Shown: piece after piece, positions 1 through 7,694 of the stretch
How positions within the stretch are numbered: position 1 is the first letter of the stretch
Layout: each line of letters starts with the position of its first letter
Assembly (NCBI GenBank): GCA_045541915.1
Contig: JAZQJZ010000032.1
Coordinates: 166,924-230,923 of the forward strand
Reading direction: 5' to 3'
DNA length: 64,000 nt
DNA from: RGIG5579 sp045541915
GTDB taxonomy: Bacteria; Bacillota; Clostridia; Oscillospirales; SIG627
Notes under the pieces: model-generated
The model's database searches: none
The model's input: only the letters and a program-made list of their open reading frames with translations
Told to the model about the DNA's origin: nothing
Position numbers and translations under genes: made by a program

Positions 1-313
1 GATGTGCCTCAATCCATTCATTGGTGGGATGAAGCGCCAAACGGACCATAATATAGGCATCGGGAATGGCCTCCAAAAGAAGTCTTGCTTCCTTGTCAAA
101 CAGTTCCACTGCACCGGGATCCAGCCAAAGAGTATTGCAGATCAAAAAGAAAACGCGAACTCCGCTTTTTCCGAGATTTTCAAAATAATCCTTGTGAAAA
201 ATGATCTCTCTATTTTCTCGTTCCACGGTACGAACCGTTGCCATCATCGGCGGGATTGGCTCGCCATTGACGAAAATCGTGGGTCTACCGTTATAATTGC
301 GAATTTCGTTCAT
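1..313 (-). CDS. N-terminal part of a glycosidase-like protein, cut by the window edge
   Basis: An ATG at 311-313 on the minus strand opens a frame that runs off the left edge (about 104 residues visible, beginning MNEIRNYNGRPTIFVNG). The text 'NGRPTIFVNGEPIPPMMAT...' followed by 'KDYFENLGKSGVRVFFL' resembles the start of beta-galactosidase-type TIM-barrel proteins, where a short strand introduces the barrel and the first helix carries a 'gvN/vrvf' motif. No catalytic residues lie in the visible part, so the family is only suggested. A consensus promoter sits 47 bases upstream, which supports this start and an independent transcription unit. Confidence 0.6.
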   Translation of the reverse strand, partial: MNEIRNYNGRPTIFVNGEPIPPMMATVRTVERENREIIFHKDYFENLGKSGVRVFFLICNTLWLDPGAVELFDKEARLLLEAIPDAYIMVRLALHPTNEWIEAH

Positions 314-359
314 ATTTCTTCTCCGTTTTCTGAATATAGTCAGAGGATATTACCAATTC

Positions 360-388
360 ATTATAACGAGAAGAAAAAATAGTGTCAA
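360..388 (-). promoter_or_regulatory. Sigma-A-type promoter for the glycosidase-like gene
   Basis: On the minus strand a perfect TTGACA (383-388) and a perfect TATAAT (360-365) are separated by 17 bases. The -10 element lies 46 bases before the ATG at 313. Confidence 0.75.
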
Positions 389-415
389 TTCAAAAAACAC
401 CAAAAAATGGAGATT

Positions 416-1792
416 TTAAACCATAGTTTCGGGATTCAAAAGCTCCTCGATTTCTTCTTCGCTCATGATGGCTTTTTCCCGAAGAATCTCCCGAACGCTT
501 TTTCCGGTTTTGATGGCGATCTTTGCAATTTCTGCGGCCGTTTGGTACCCAACCTTGGGACAAATGACCGTAATGATTCCTACCGACCCCTCTACCAATT
601 CCCTACAGTGCTCTTCATTTGCAGTAATTCCAGTGACACAATGATCTATGAAACCGGATACCGCGCCTGTGAGAGCAACGATGGATTCAAAGAGTTTATG
701 ATACAAAACCGGTTCCGCGAAATTCAATTCCAGTTGACCGGCTTCAGCAGCCATCGTGATGGTCACATCGTTTCCAATGATGCAAAACGCCGCTTGGCTC
801 ATAGCTTCCGGAATGACTGGATTGACCTTTCCCGGCATAATAGAAGATCCGTTTTGCATCGGAGGCAAATTGATCTCCTCCATACCGCAACGAGGGCCGG
901 AGGACATCAATCTTAAATCGTTTGCCATTTTCGAGCAGGAGATGGCACAGGTCTTTAAGGCGGAGGAAACATAGGCAAAGGAATCCAGATTTTGGGTGCC
1001 ATCCACCAGATCCTCTGCAAGTGTAAAAGGAAGTCCAGAGACACAAGACAAAACTTCAGGAAGTAATTTTAGATATTTAGGGCTCGCATTGAGAGAAGTC
1101 CCGATGGCAGTGCCGCCTAAATTTACCGCATACATTTCGTTCAAAGCAGCTTTTAAACGCGCAAGATCTCGCCTAATGGCTTTGCTATACGCACCAAATT
1201 CCGAACCGAGACGGATCGGCACTGCATCCTGCATTTGCGTTCTGCCCATTTTGATAATGGAATGAAACTTGTTTTCCTTATCGAGAAGAGCCAAATTCAA
1301 GCGTTCCAATTCCTCAATGGCGCGCGTCAACAGTTTCACCACCGTCATTTTAGCAGCGGTGGGAATCACATCGTTGGTGGACTGAGCACGGTTCACATGG
1401 TCATTGGGATGGACAATGGAATAGTCCCCTTTTTCGCCACCTAAAATTTCGATGGCTCGATTGGCAATAACCTCGTTGGTATTCATATTGGCAGTGGTGC
1501 CAGCTCCCCCTTGAATGGGATCGCAAATAAACTGATCGTGAAATTTTCCTTCTATGATTTCATCGCAAGCGCTGCAAATGGCATCGCAAAGGGTCTTATT
1601 TAGTTCTCCTGCTTCAAAATTACAAATGGCACAGGTTTTCTTGATCTGCGCCAGGGATTGGATAAATTCGGGACGAAGCCTTTGTCCGGTAATATGAAAA
1701 TTTTCACTTCCTCGCAAAGACTGAACGCCGTAATAAGAATTTTTAGGTACTTTTTTTGTTCCGATCGAATCGGATTCTAAGCGATACTCCAT
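416..1792 (-). CDS. aspA: Aspartate ammonia-lyase (aspartase)
   Basis: 458 residues, full length for the aspartase/fumarase class II family. The enzyme converts L-aspartate to fumarate and ammonia in the cytosol. The catalytic loop signature GSSIMPGKVNP is present near residue 317, and the substrate-binding segments GGAGTTANMNTNEV and HPNDHVNRAQSTND are intact. The aspartase versus fumarase choice rests on overall resemblance (for example the N-terminal 'RLESDSIGTKKVP.NSYYGVQ' pattern), so fumarase activity is a smaller possibility. It is monocistronic: its own promoter lies upstream and the next gene downstream has a separate promoter. Confidence 0.9.
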   Translation of the reverse strand: MEYRLESDSIGTKKVPKNSYYGVQSLRGSENFHITGQRLRPEFIQSLAQIKKTCAICNFEAGELNKTLCDAICSACDEIIEGKFHDQFICDPIQGGAGTTANMNTNEVIANRAIEILGGEKGDYSIVHPNDHVNRAQSTNDVIPTAAKMTVVKLLTRAIEELERLNLALLDKENKFHSIIKMGRTQMQDAVPIRLGSEFGAYSKAIRRDLARLKAALNEMYAVNLGGTAIGTSLNASPKYLKLLPEVLSCVSGLPFTLAEDLVDGTQNLDSFAYVSSALKTCAISCSKMANDLRLMSSGPRCGMEEINLPPMQNGSSIMPGKVNPVIPEAMSQAAFCIIGNDVTITMAAEAGQLELNFAEPVLYHKLFESIVALTGAVSGFIDHCVTGITANEEHCRELVEGSVGIITVICPKVGYQTAAEIAKIAIKTGKSVREILREKAIMSEEEIEELLNPETMV

Positions 1793-2000
1793 TTTCCAAA
1801 AACCTCCAAGTTTTTCAACATCGGTAGTATATCATCAAGACTTTTATTTGTAAAGTGTTTTTCAAAAGTTTGTTTTGTATTTTTAAGCAATTATGCATTT
1901 TCACATTAATACTTAAATTAATTAAAGAAATACAAAGATAAATTTTAAAGGTTTCCGAAACGAAATGCGATCTGATTTTTTAATTCTTTTAACGCTAAAA
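1793..2000. other. Intergenic region between MATE gene and aspA
   Basis: A 235-base AT-rich gap. It contains the aspA promoter (1826-1854) and the terminator of the MATE gene (2001-2026). The remaining bases, roughly 1860-1995, show no open frame with a ribosome site and no clear RNA structure. Confidence 0.6.
1826..1854 (-). promoter_or_regulatory. Promoter of aspA
   Basis: Minus strand TTTACA (1849-1854), 17-base spacer, TATACT (1826-1831), ending 34 bases before the aspA ATG. An AGGTTTTTGGAAA-type ribosome site follows. Confidence 0.65.
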
Positions 2001-2026
2001 AAGCATCTGCCAAAAGGCAGATGCTT
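2001..2026 (-). terminator. Rho-independent terminator after the MATE gene
   Basis: An 11-bp perfect stem (AAGCATCTGCC / GGCAGATGCTT) with an AAAA loop, followed on the minus strand by a run of T. It begins immediately after the MATE stop codon at 2028-2030. Confidence 0.85.
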
Positions 2027-2027
2027 T

Positions 2028-3401
2028 TTATACGGATCGGTACCAATTTCCACGAACAAAATACACCGTAAACAAAACGAAAAGAAGCAAATTGTGCAGA
2101 ATCATAGCGCCCCAGGCAGAGGATAAGCCGAGGTTCAAAAGGTGGATAAAAATATAAGTTCCCACAATACGAACACCCCACATTCCTGCAATATTAAAGA
2201 AAAAAGGAACTGTGGTCTTGCCCATTCCTTGCATCATTCCTTCAATCACAATGGGAACGCCGTAAAAGGGTTCAGAAAGAGATACCATTCTTAGAACAGT
2301 GGTACCAAGCCGGATTACTTCTGCATCCTGAATGAACAATTTCACCATATCTTCTGCAAACAAAAACAAAAGGACTCCGGAGATCAGCATCAAGGAAACT
2401 TCCAGGAAAATAACAGTTTTTCCCAGAGAAAAAATCTTTTTTTTATCCTTGGCACCAAATGCATTCCCGGCAAGGGTGGCCGCCGCAGTCTGCATTCCGT
2501 AGCCGGGGATATAAAACGCAGATTCAACGGTATTGGCTACGGTATGGGCGGCGGTGGAAATTTCCCCAAGGGAATTGACCATAGAAGCGAAAAACACATA
2601 TCCCAATGAAGTGCCAAAACGCTGAAGCGCATTGGGAAGCGCCACCTTAAGACAAGGCTTTAGAATGGACCAATTGAACTTCAAAGCATGACCCTTCGGA
2701 GAAAGTCTGGGATGACAGTAGAGCTTGATCCCCATTAAAATACCACCAAAGACAAAGGAGATGCAACTGGCCAAAGCAGCACCGTGGACACCCATTCCGG
2801 CTCCAAACAGGTTCATTTTCAAAGAGAAAAGGGTCACAGTGCGCGAGGGAAAGATCAAGAAGAAATTCAAAACAACATTGACCGCGTTCACCCCGAGGCC
2901 CACGATCATGGGAGTTTTGGTGTCACCGGCGGCACGAAGAAGCGTGCCGAAAATTATGATCGCAGTCCGAAAAAGCATTGGGGTATATAGGATAAAAAAG
3001 TATTGAGATGTTAAGGAGCGGATCGCAGGATCCACCTGCATCAGAATCGGAACATAGGGGCTTAAGAGGAGCGCGATACCAGTGAAAATCAAGCCGAAAA
3101 GCAAGGTGCAAAGAACCGCTTGGGAAGAGGCTGAGGACACCTTTTTCCCTTCCCCGGCGCCATCCGCTTGAGAAATATAAGCCAAAAAACCAACGCCGAG
3201 AGCGGAGATGGTGCTATTGATCAACCAATTGACCGTCACCGTTGCGCCAACCGAAGCCGTGGCCGCAGTTCCCAGAGATCCAACCATTGCTGTATCCACA
3301 TACTGCACGGCGGTTTGCAAGATCTGCTCCAGCATCGTTGGCCAGGCAAGAGTGATGATCGACACAAGAAGCGCGCGATTCAAGAATCGTTTTTCTTTCA
3401 T
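2028..3401 (-). CDS. MATE-family multidrug/metabolite exporter
   Basis: 457 residues with about twelve hydrophobic segments, the usual MATE size. The start 'LAWPTMLEQILQTAVQYVDTAMVGSLG' carries the typical MATE first helix (P in TM1, then the D-x-x-MVG motif), and the duplicated half has 'AAATLAGNAFGAKD', the second-half G-N-x-G motif. Such proteins use a Na+ or H+ gradient to expel cationic compounds across the plasma membrane. The substrate cannot be read from sequence. Its ATG overlaps the stop of the upstream deacetylase gene (3398-3401, ATGA), so the two are translationally coupled. A terminator follows directly. Confidence 0.9.
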   Translation of the reverse strand: MKEKRFLNRALLVSIITLAWPTMLEQILQTAVQYVDTAMVGSLGTAATASVGATVTVNWLINSTISALGVGFLAYISQADGAGEGKKVSSASSQAVLCTLLFGLIFTGIALLLSPYVPILMQVDPAIRSLTSQYFFILYTPMLFRTAIIIFGTLLRAAGDTKTPMIVGLGVNAVNVVLNFFLIFPSRTVTLFSLKMNLFGAGMGVHGAALASCISFVFGGILMGIKLYCHPRLSPKGHALKFNWSILKPCLKVALPNALQRFGTSLGYVFFASMVNSLGEISTAAHTVANTVESAFYIPGYGMQTAAATLAGNAFGAKDKKKIFSLGKTVIFLEVSLMLISGVLLFLFAEDMVKLFIQDAEVIRLGTTVLRMVSLSEPFYGVPIVIEGMMQGMGKTTVPFFFNIAGMWGVRIVGTYIFIHLLNLGLSSAWGAMILHNLLLFVLFTVYFVRGNWYRSV

Positions 3402-4990
3402 TTCAAATCCGTTTTTTCTTGAGAATCCGATGGATCTGTTTTTTTACACGGACGAGTTTTTTGAAATTGCCGGTGCAAAATAAATACAAAAAACAAAACC
3501 AGAGAAGCCAGGACCACAACGGACAAAGCCAAAAGGATTTGGTTTCGACGTTCTTTTTTCAACCTCTCCTGCTCCAGGCGTTCCTGTTCTCTTTTTTGCT
3601 GTTCCAGTCTTTCTTTTTCCACACGCTCTTGTTCCAGACGCTCTTGTTCCAGACGCTCCTGCTCCAGCCTTTCCTGTTCCAGGCGCTCCTGTTCCATTCG
3701 TTCTTGCTCGTCGTAACTGATTACATTTTCAAAAAGGTCATTCTTTGCCACATCTTCTCCCATACGCGAATAATAAAGGCCGAATTGACAAGGATTATAC
3801 AAAGCAATCTGCGAGGCTTTTGTAATCTGATTTCCATATCCATAAAGCCAGGAGGCAAAGGCCCAGTGCTGGGACTTGTGGGCGGCAAAGCCGAATTTTT
3901 GTGATACTTCAAAGGCAGTCATACCGCCAAAGAACTCAAGTGGCGTATCGTAATCCATTGTGACGGGATTTTCTTCGTAAAGGTGAAGGTAGAGCTTTCC
4001 GATTTCCCAAGTTCCAAATCGAGATGCGGATTCCGGGTCAAAGCTCTCATCGCCTGACAAAGAAATGGCTTTGGTGAGAAGATCCGCGTAAACCAAGTGC
4101 ATACCGTGACCGTATTCCCCATTCAAATCGTGACCCACGACCACCAAAGGACGAAAACGGCGAATTTGAGAAACCACAAAACACTGCAGATCATATTCCG
4201 AAACACCGTAAAGGTTCTGATATTGGTCGTAGGTTCCTTTTAAACTATCAATACGAAAATCGGCAAAGCTGCCAAACACAGGATAGGCTTTCACTCCTAC
4301 CGCCCAAAGGCCGTCAAGCATTTCGTGCATCCGGATGTTGTTGGCACCGGGGCCACTTCTGTGATCGGTCATATAAACCACTTGTACCCGATAGCCAAAT
4401 TGACCGGCATAAAGCGGAAGAAGACCGGCAAAATAAAGCTGCTCATCATCACCGTGGGTGGAAAACAGAACCAGGTCGGCACCGTTTTCATAAGGCGCAT
4501 TCCAGTCTTGAACAAAATCCGGTGTTTTCCCTTGTGAAAAGGTAAAAATTTCACTCAAGCGTACACTGCCGCCGGAAAAATGAAGCGTAACAGAGCTGGG
4601 GATTTGCTCCCAAAGAGCATCTAGGTTGCAAAACTCATGCAAAAATCCGTTTTCCCCAAAGGTTGCACTTTCACCGGTATTATTATTGGTTAGTGTATAA
4701 GAACCAAAAGCACGGTCAAAAAGAAGGTAAACGCCGGCAATGCCTCCCTCCCGTTCCAAGGTGATAGAAGCATTTTCTTCTGAACTGTAATATGCATTTT
4801 TGTTGGAGTCGGTCAAAAATGAAAAATCACCGAAGCCTGTTCCGGAGATCTTCGTTTCCCCGGTGATATTCAAAGCCGTCTCACTTTCTTTTTTCACATC
4901 GCTTTCCTGGGCCAGGATCTCCAAAGCAAAGCAAAATGCCAAGCAAATGGACATCATACCAAGCAAAATTAAACGCATGGTTCTTTTCAT
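3398..4990 (-). CDS. Membrane-anchored PIG-L (LmbE)-type deacetylase with coiled-coil stalk
   Basis: 530 residues. Residues 1-27 form a signal peptide (MKRTMRLILLGMMSICLAF...). Near residue 178 the motif 'FSTHGDDE' matches the zinc-binding HP/HxDDE of the PIG-L/LmbE N-acetylglucosaminyl deacetylase family, and 'VVVGHDLNGEYGHGMH' supplies further metal-binding histidines. Residues about 428-490 are an extreme repeat of EQERL units, a predicted single alpha helix/coiled coil, followed by a hydrophobic helix (ILLALSVVVLASLVLFFVF) and a basic tail. This implies an extracytoplasmic enzyme on a stalk anchored at its C terminus. The acetylated sugar substrate is unknown. It shares an operon with the MATE exporter downstream, which may export its substrate or product (inference). 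Confidence 0.85.
   Translation of the reverse strand: MKRTMRLILLGMMSICLAFCFALEILAQESDVKKESETALNITGETKISGTGFGDFSFLTDSNKNAYYSSEENASITLEREGGIAGVYLLFDRAFGSYTLTNNNTGESATFGENGFLHEFCNLDALWEQIPSSVTLHFSGGSVRLSEIFTFSQGKTPDFVQDWNAPYENGADLVLFSTHGDDEQLYFAGLLPLYAGQFGYRVQVVYMTDHRSGPGANNIRMHEMLDGLWAVGVKAYPVFGSFADFRIDSLKGTYDQYQNLYGVSEYDLQCFVVSQIRRFRPLVVVGHDLNGEYGHGMHLVYADLLTKAISLSGDESFDPESASRFGTWEIGKLYLHLYEENPVTMDYDTPLEFFGGMTAFEVSQKFGFAAHKSQHWAFASWLYGYGNQITKASQIALYNPCQFGLYYSRMGEDVAKNDLFENVISYDEQERMEQERLEQERLEQERLEQERLEQERVEKERLEQQKREQERLEQERLKKERRNQILLALSVVVLASLVLFFVFILHRQFQKTRPCKKTDPSDSQEKTDLK
3561..3710 (-). repeat. Fifteen-base coding repeats (LEQER units)
   Basis: About nine to ten degenerate 15-base units, each coding L-E-Q-E-R or a variant (MEQER, VEKER, LEQQK), in the stalk of the PIG-L-type deacetylase. 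In-frame unit gain or loss would change stalk length without breaking the gene. Confidence 0.85.
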
Positions 4991-5020
4991 ATTCTCTGTC
5001 CTTTATTTAAAAGTACTGAC

Positions 5021-5049
5021 ATTATACCAGACAACACCAAATGTGTCAA
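5021..5049 (-). promoter_or_regulatory. Promoter of the deacetylase-MATE operon
   Basis: Minus strand TTGACA (5044-5049), 17 bases, TATAAT (5021-5026): a full consensus match ending 31 bases before the deacetylase ATG. AAAGGACAGAG supplies the ribosome site. Confidence 0.8.
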
Positions 5050-5120
5050 AGAAAAGAAATTTCGATGATTGACATTAAGGAGATATGATCGAAAAATATT
5101 TTCATCGTTTTACCCCCTCT

Positions 5121-5149
5121 ATCACTTGACAATTTTCATTTGAAGTGAT
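5121..5149. promoter_or_regulatory. Candidate TetR operator (inverted repeat over the promoter)
   Basis: The arms ATCACTT (5121-5127) and AAGTGAT (5143-5149) form a perfect 7-bp dyad separated by 15 bases. The dyad brackets the -35 and touches the -10 of the tetR-ABC promoter, the usual place for a self-repressing TetR site. Assignment to this regulator is inference. Confidence 0.5.
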
Positions 5150-5154
5150 AAAAT
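5126..5154 (+). promoter_or_regulatory. Promoter of the tetR-ABC operon
   Basis: TTGACA (5126-5131), 17 bases, TAAAAT (5149-5154), 42 bases before the GTG start of the regulator. Confidence 0.75.
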
Positions 5155-5196
5155 AGCATTCGATATATAACACAAAATATATTACGGAGGAGTATC

Positions 5197-5802
5197 GTGC
5201 CGCCAAAAGTTAGAGTAACAAAAGAAGCTATTATCAATGCCGCTGTGAACATTGTGCGCATAAGCGGTGCAAAGGCAATCAACGCAAGGGCTGTAGCCGC
5301 TATTTTAAACTGCTCAACACAACCGGTTTTTTCAAATTTTGCAACCATGGAAGATCTGCGTTTTGCTGTGATCGAGCAGTCGGATGCAATTTGCCGAAAA
5401 TATATGAAACGAGAGGCCGAGAGCGGCAATTTTCCTCTTTACAAGGCAAGCGGCATGGCTTACATCCGTTTTGCAAAAGAAGAACCGGAGCTTTTTAAGC
5501 TTTTGTATATGCGTGACCGATCAGAAGAAAGCGTTCCCTTAAATTCAGATCTTAATGACAGTATGGAATGGATCGTTCATCAAAACACCGGACTGGATAG
5601 CGAGGATGCTAAGTTATTTCATCTTGAGATGTGGGCGTATGTACACGGAATTGCCACGATGTTTGCCACAGGATTTCTAGATCTGGATTGGGAGCTTGTC
5701 AGTAAAATGCTCACGGATTCTTATCAAGGGCTCAAAAAGCAGTATAAACTGGAGGAAAACAATGGATGCCATCCAAATCAAAGGTTTAACAAAAAAATAT
5801 GA
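5197..5802 (+). CDS. TetR-family transcriptional regulator
   Basis: 201 residues. The N-terminal 50 residues form a helix-turn-helix of TetR type ('KEAIINAAVNIVRISGAKAINARAVAAILNCSTQPVFSNFATMEDLRFAV'). The C-terminal part resembles the WHG/TetR_C ligand-binding domain ('FAKEEPELFKLLYM', 'EMWAYVHGIATMFATG'). The start is GTG at 5197, chosen because ACGGAGG at 5184-5190 is correctly spaced. It overlaps the ABC ATPase gene by 41 bases, so it probably controls its own operon in response to a drug-like ligand. A dyad overlapping the promoter is the likely operator. Confidence 0.9.
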   Translation: MPPKVRVTKEAIINAAVNIVRISGAKAINARAVAAILNCSTQPVFSNFATMEDLRFAVIEQSDAICRKYMKREAESGNFPLYKASGMAYIRFAKEEPELFKLLYMRDRSEESVPLNSDLNDSMEWIVHQNTGLDSEDAKLFHLEMWAYVHGIATMFATGFLDLDWELVSKMLTDSYQGLKKQYKLEENNGCHPNQRFNKKI

Positions 5803-6490
5803 CAATATTGTTGCAGTGGATAATTTGACCCTTTCCGTTGGAAAAGGCGAAATTTTATCTCTCCTAGGGATAAACGGTGCCGGGAAGACCACGACGATCA
5901 AAATGCTGTCCTGCCTTGTAAAACCTACAAGCGGAGATGCTTTTCTGAACGGAAAAAGCATCTCACGGGATGTTGCAGCGGTCAAGTCCATCATTGCGGT
6001 TTCCCCTCAGGAAACCGCAGTGGCTCCAGGCCTTTCTGTTGACGAGAATCTAAGATTGATGTGCGGTGTTCACGGATTCACAAAAGAAAAAGAAACTAAA
6101 AAAATCGCTGAACTGACAGAACTTCTCGGGCTTTGCGATGTTGCGAATAAAAAAGCCGGCAAGCTTTCAGGCGGTTGGCAACGGCGATTAAGCATCGCAA
6201 TGGCACTTATCAGTGAACCGGAAATTCTGTTTCTCGACGAACCGACTCTTGGACTGGATGTGATTGCCCGCAACGAGCTATGGAAATTGATTGCCTCTCT
6301 AAAAGGAAATGTCACGATCATTCTCACCACACACTATATGGAGGAAGCACATGCTCTTTCCGACAGAATTGCAATTATGAAGGACGGAAAGCTCTTGATT
6401 TGCAATACGGCTGAAAAAATCAAAGAAATCGCGGGAGAGGAAAGTTTTGAGCAGGCCTTCATTCGGATTGTAAAGGGGACGACAAAATGA
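5762..6490 (+). CDS. ABC transporter ATP-binding protein (drug/antibiotic export type)
   Basis: 242 residues. Walker A is GINGAGKTT, the signature is LSGGWQRRL, Walker B is ILFLDEPTLGLD and the switch histidine lies in TTHYMEE. The set is typical of the DRA/ABC-2 export class (ABCA/CcmA-like). The ATG at 5762 is preferred because TGGAGG lies 8-12 bases upstream and an ABC domain begins at once ('MDAIQIKGLTKKYD'). It overlaps the end of tetR and itself overlaps the permease gene by 4 bases (ATGA). It should energise a homodimeric or paired ABC-2 exporter with the next gene. Confidence 0.93.
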   Translation: MDAIQIKGLTKKYDNIVAVDNLTLSVGKGEILSLLGINGAGKTTTIKMLSCLVKPTSGDAFLNGKSISRDVAAVKSIIAVSPQETAVAPGLSVDENLRLMCGVHGFTKEKETKKIAELTELLGLCDVANKKAGKLSGGWQRRLSIAMALISEPEILFLDEPTLGLDVIARNELWKLIASLKGNVTIILTTHYMEEAHALSDRIAIMKDGKLLICNTAEKIKEIAGEESFEQAFIRIVKGTTK

Positions 6491-7218
6491 AACTTTTAGC
6501 ATTTGCATCAAAAAACACAAAAGAAATCCTGCGTGATCCTCTAAACTTAGCATTCGGTCTGGGTTTTCCCCTTGCGCTGATTTTTTTACTTAGCGCAATA
6601 CAGGCAAATATCCCTGTGAAACTATTTGAAATTCAGCACCTAACACCCGGCATCACGGTTTTCGGTCTGTCATTCATAACCTTGTTTTCCGCAACTATGA
6701 TAGCTAAGGATAGAAGCAGTTCCCTGCTCCAGCGTTTATACACTACGCCCCTGACTCCGGCAGACTTTATTTGCGGTTATACTTTGCCAATCATCCCCAT
6801 CGGAGTAGCGCAATGTGCGGTGTGCTATATTGCGGCCATCATTCTTGATCTTGAAATAACCCTTAACATTCTATATGCTATTATTTTTATCATTCCTATT
6901 TCTTTTCTCTATATTGCTCTGGGCCTTCTTTGCGGAAGTGTGCTGAGTGATAAACAGGTCGGAGGAATCTGCGGCGCTTTGCTTACCAACCTTTCAGCGT
7001 GGTTGTCCGGCATTTGGTTTGACCTTGATCTTATAGGTGGCATTTTTCAGAAAATTTCATATTTGCTTCCGTTTGTTCACGCTGTCGAAATGGAGCGAAG
7101 TGTACTTGCTGGAGATTTTGACAACGCCCTTCCCCACCTTTGGTGGATACTTGGCTATTCCCTTGCACTTTTTATATTGGCAATTCTTCTGTTTTTGAGA
7201 CAGATGAAAAGGCAATAG
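6487..7218 (+). CDS. ABC-2 type transporter permease
   Basis: 243 residues with six hydrophobic segments, the normal size of an ABC-2 permease. The first helix follows 'NTKEILRDPLNLAFGLGFPLALIFLL', and 'MIAKDRSSSLLQRLYTTPLTPADFICGY' is the conserved coupling region of the DrrB/YadH type ('R..G...rl..tPl....'). The final helix pair ends in a short basic tail. Its ATG is embedded in the stop of the ATPase gene, so the pair forms one exporter under TetR control. Substrate unknown. Confidence 0.92.
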   Translation: MKLLAFASKNTKEILRDPLNLAFGLGFPLALIFLLSAIQANIPVKLFEIQHLTPGITVFGLSFITLFSATMIAKDRSSSLLQRLYTTPLTPADFICGYTLPIIPIGVAQCAVCYIAAIILDLEITLNILYAIIFIIPISFLYIALGLLCGSVLSDKQVGGICGALLTNLSAWLSGIWFDLDLIGGIFQKISYLLPFVHAVEMERSVLAGDFDNALPHLWWILGYSLALFILAILLFLRQMKRQ

Positions 7219-7238
7219 ACAAAAAGACTTTTTTGTCT
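7217..7238 (+). terminator. AT-rich hairpin after the ABC operon
   Basis: AGACAAAAA pairs with TTTTTGTCT directly at the permease stop, followed by TTT. The stem is A/T rich, so this is a weaker terminator than others here. Confidence 0.5.
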
Positions 7239-7301
7239 TTTAAATATCAAATGTTTTAAAATTTACCGCAGAGTATCTTAAGAAAAAAAGAAAATGCAAA
7301 A

Positions 7302-7336
7302 AAATAAGGTTGATTCAAAACGAATCAACCTTATTT
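7302..7336 (-). terminator. Terminator of the tmRNA gene (probably bidirectional)
   Basis: A perfect 15-bp stem (7302-7316 with 7322-7336, core AAGGTTGATTC) with a 5-base loop. A and T runs lie on both sides, 4 bases past the tmRNA 3' end. Confidence 0.9.
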
Positions 7337-7339
7337 TTG

Positions 7340-7685
7340 TGGTGGAGCCGAGGGGAATCGAACCCCTGTCCGAAACCATATTCACAAAACTTTCTCCGGG
7401 TGCAGTCGGTGGTTTGGGTTCCCTGTTTTGCCGCTCGCCGACAGGCTACAAAACAGGTAGCTTCATATTTACATGACCAAGCTCAAAGCTTTGCCTGATG
7501 CACGTTCACCGCTAAAGTGACACCCAAGCCGGGTTCGCGGTCCTCCCCGGGTGGATGGCCGCCTAATTAGGCAGCGAGAGCTACTCTATTGTTAGCGTTT
7601 AATTTTAAATTTACAGTTTTGAAGAGTTCTGCGACTCTACCCGCTTATCTTGCTTCAACAGCCCCGTCGAAACCTTTACGGCCCC
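7340..7685 (-). ncRNA. ssrA: Transfer-messenger RNA (tmRNA)
   Basis: 346 bases. The minus strand starts GGGGCCGTAAAGGTTTCGAC and ends in a tRNA-like half with TTCGATTCCCC and CGGCTCCACCA. The 7-bp acceptor stem pairs GGGGCCG with CGGCTCC (one G-U), and CCA is encoded. The tag frame after ACTGTA, aligned with the Bacillus tmRNA resume site, reads (A)NLKLNANNRVALAA then TAA, so the degradation tag is 14 residues plus the charged alanine. It rescues stalled ribosomes together with SmpB. The RNA starts only 10 bases after the stop of the upstream gene, so its promoter must lie inside that gene or it is processed from a longer transcript. Confidence 0.95.
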
Positions 7686-7694
7686 ATATATTCT

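Noticed and set aside
3561..3710. A short-period repeat that could be taken for a CRISPR or satellite array
   Set aside because: Units are 15 bases with no spacers and are in frame as EQERL in a real gene.
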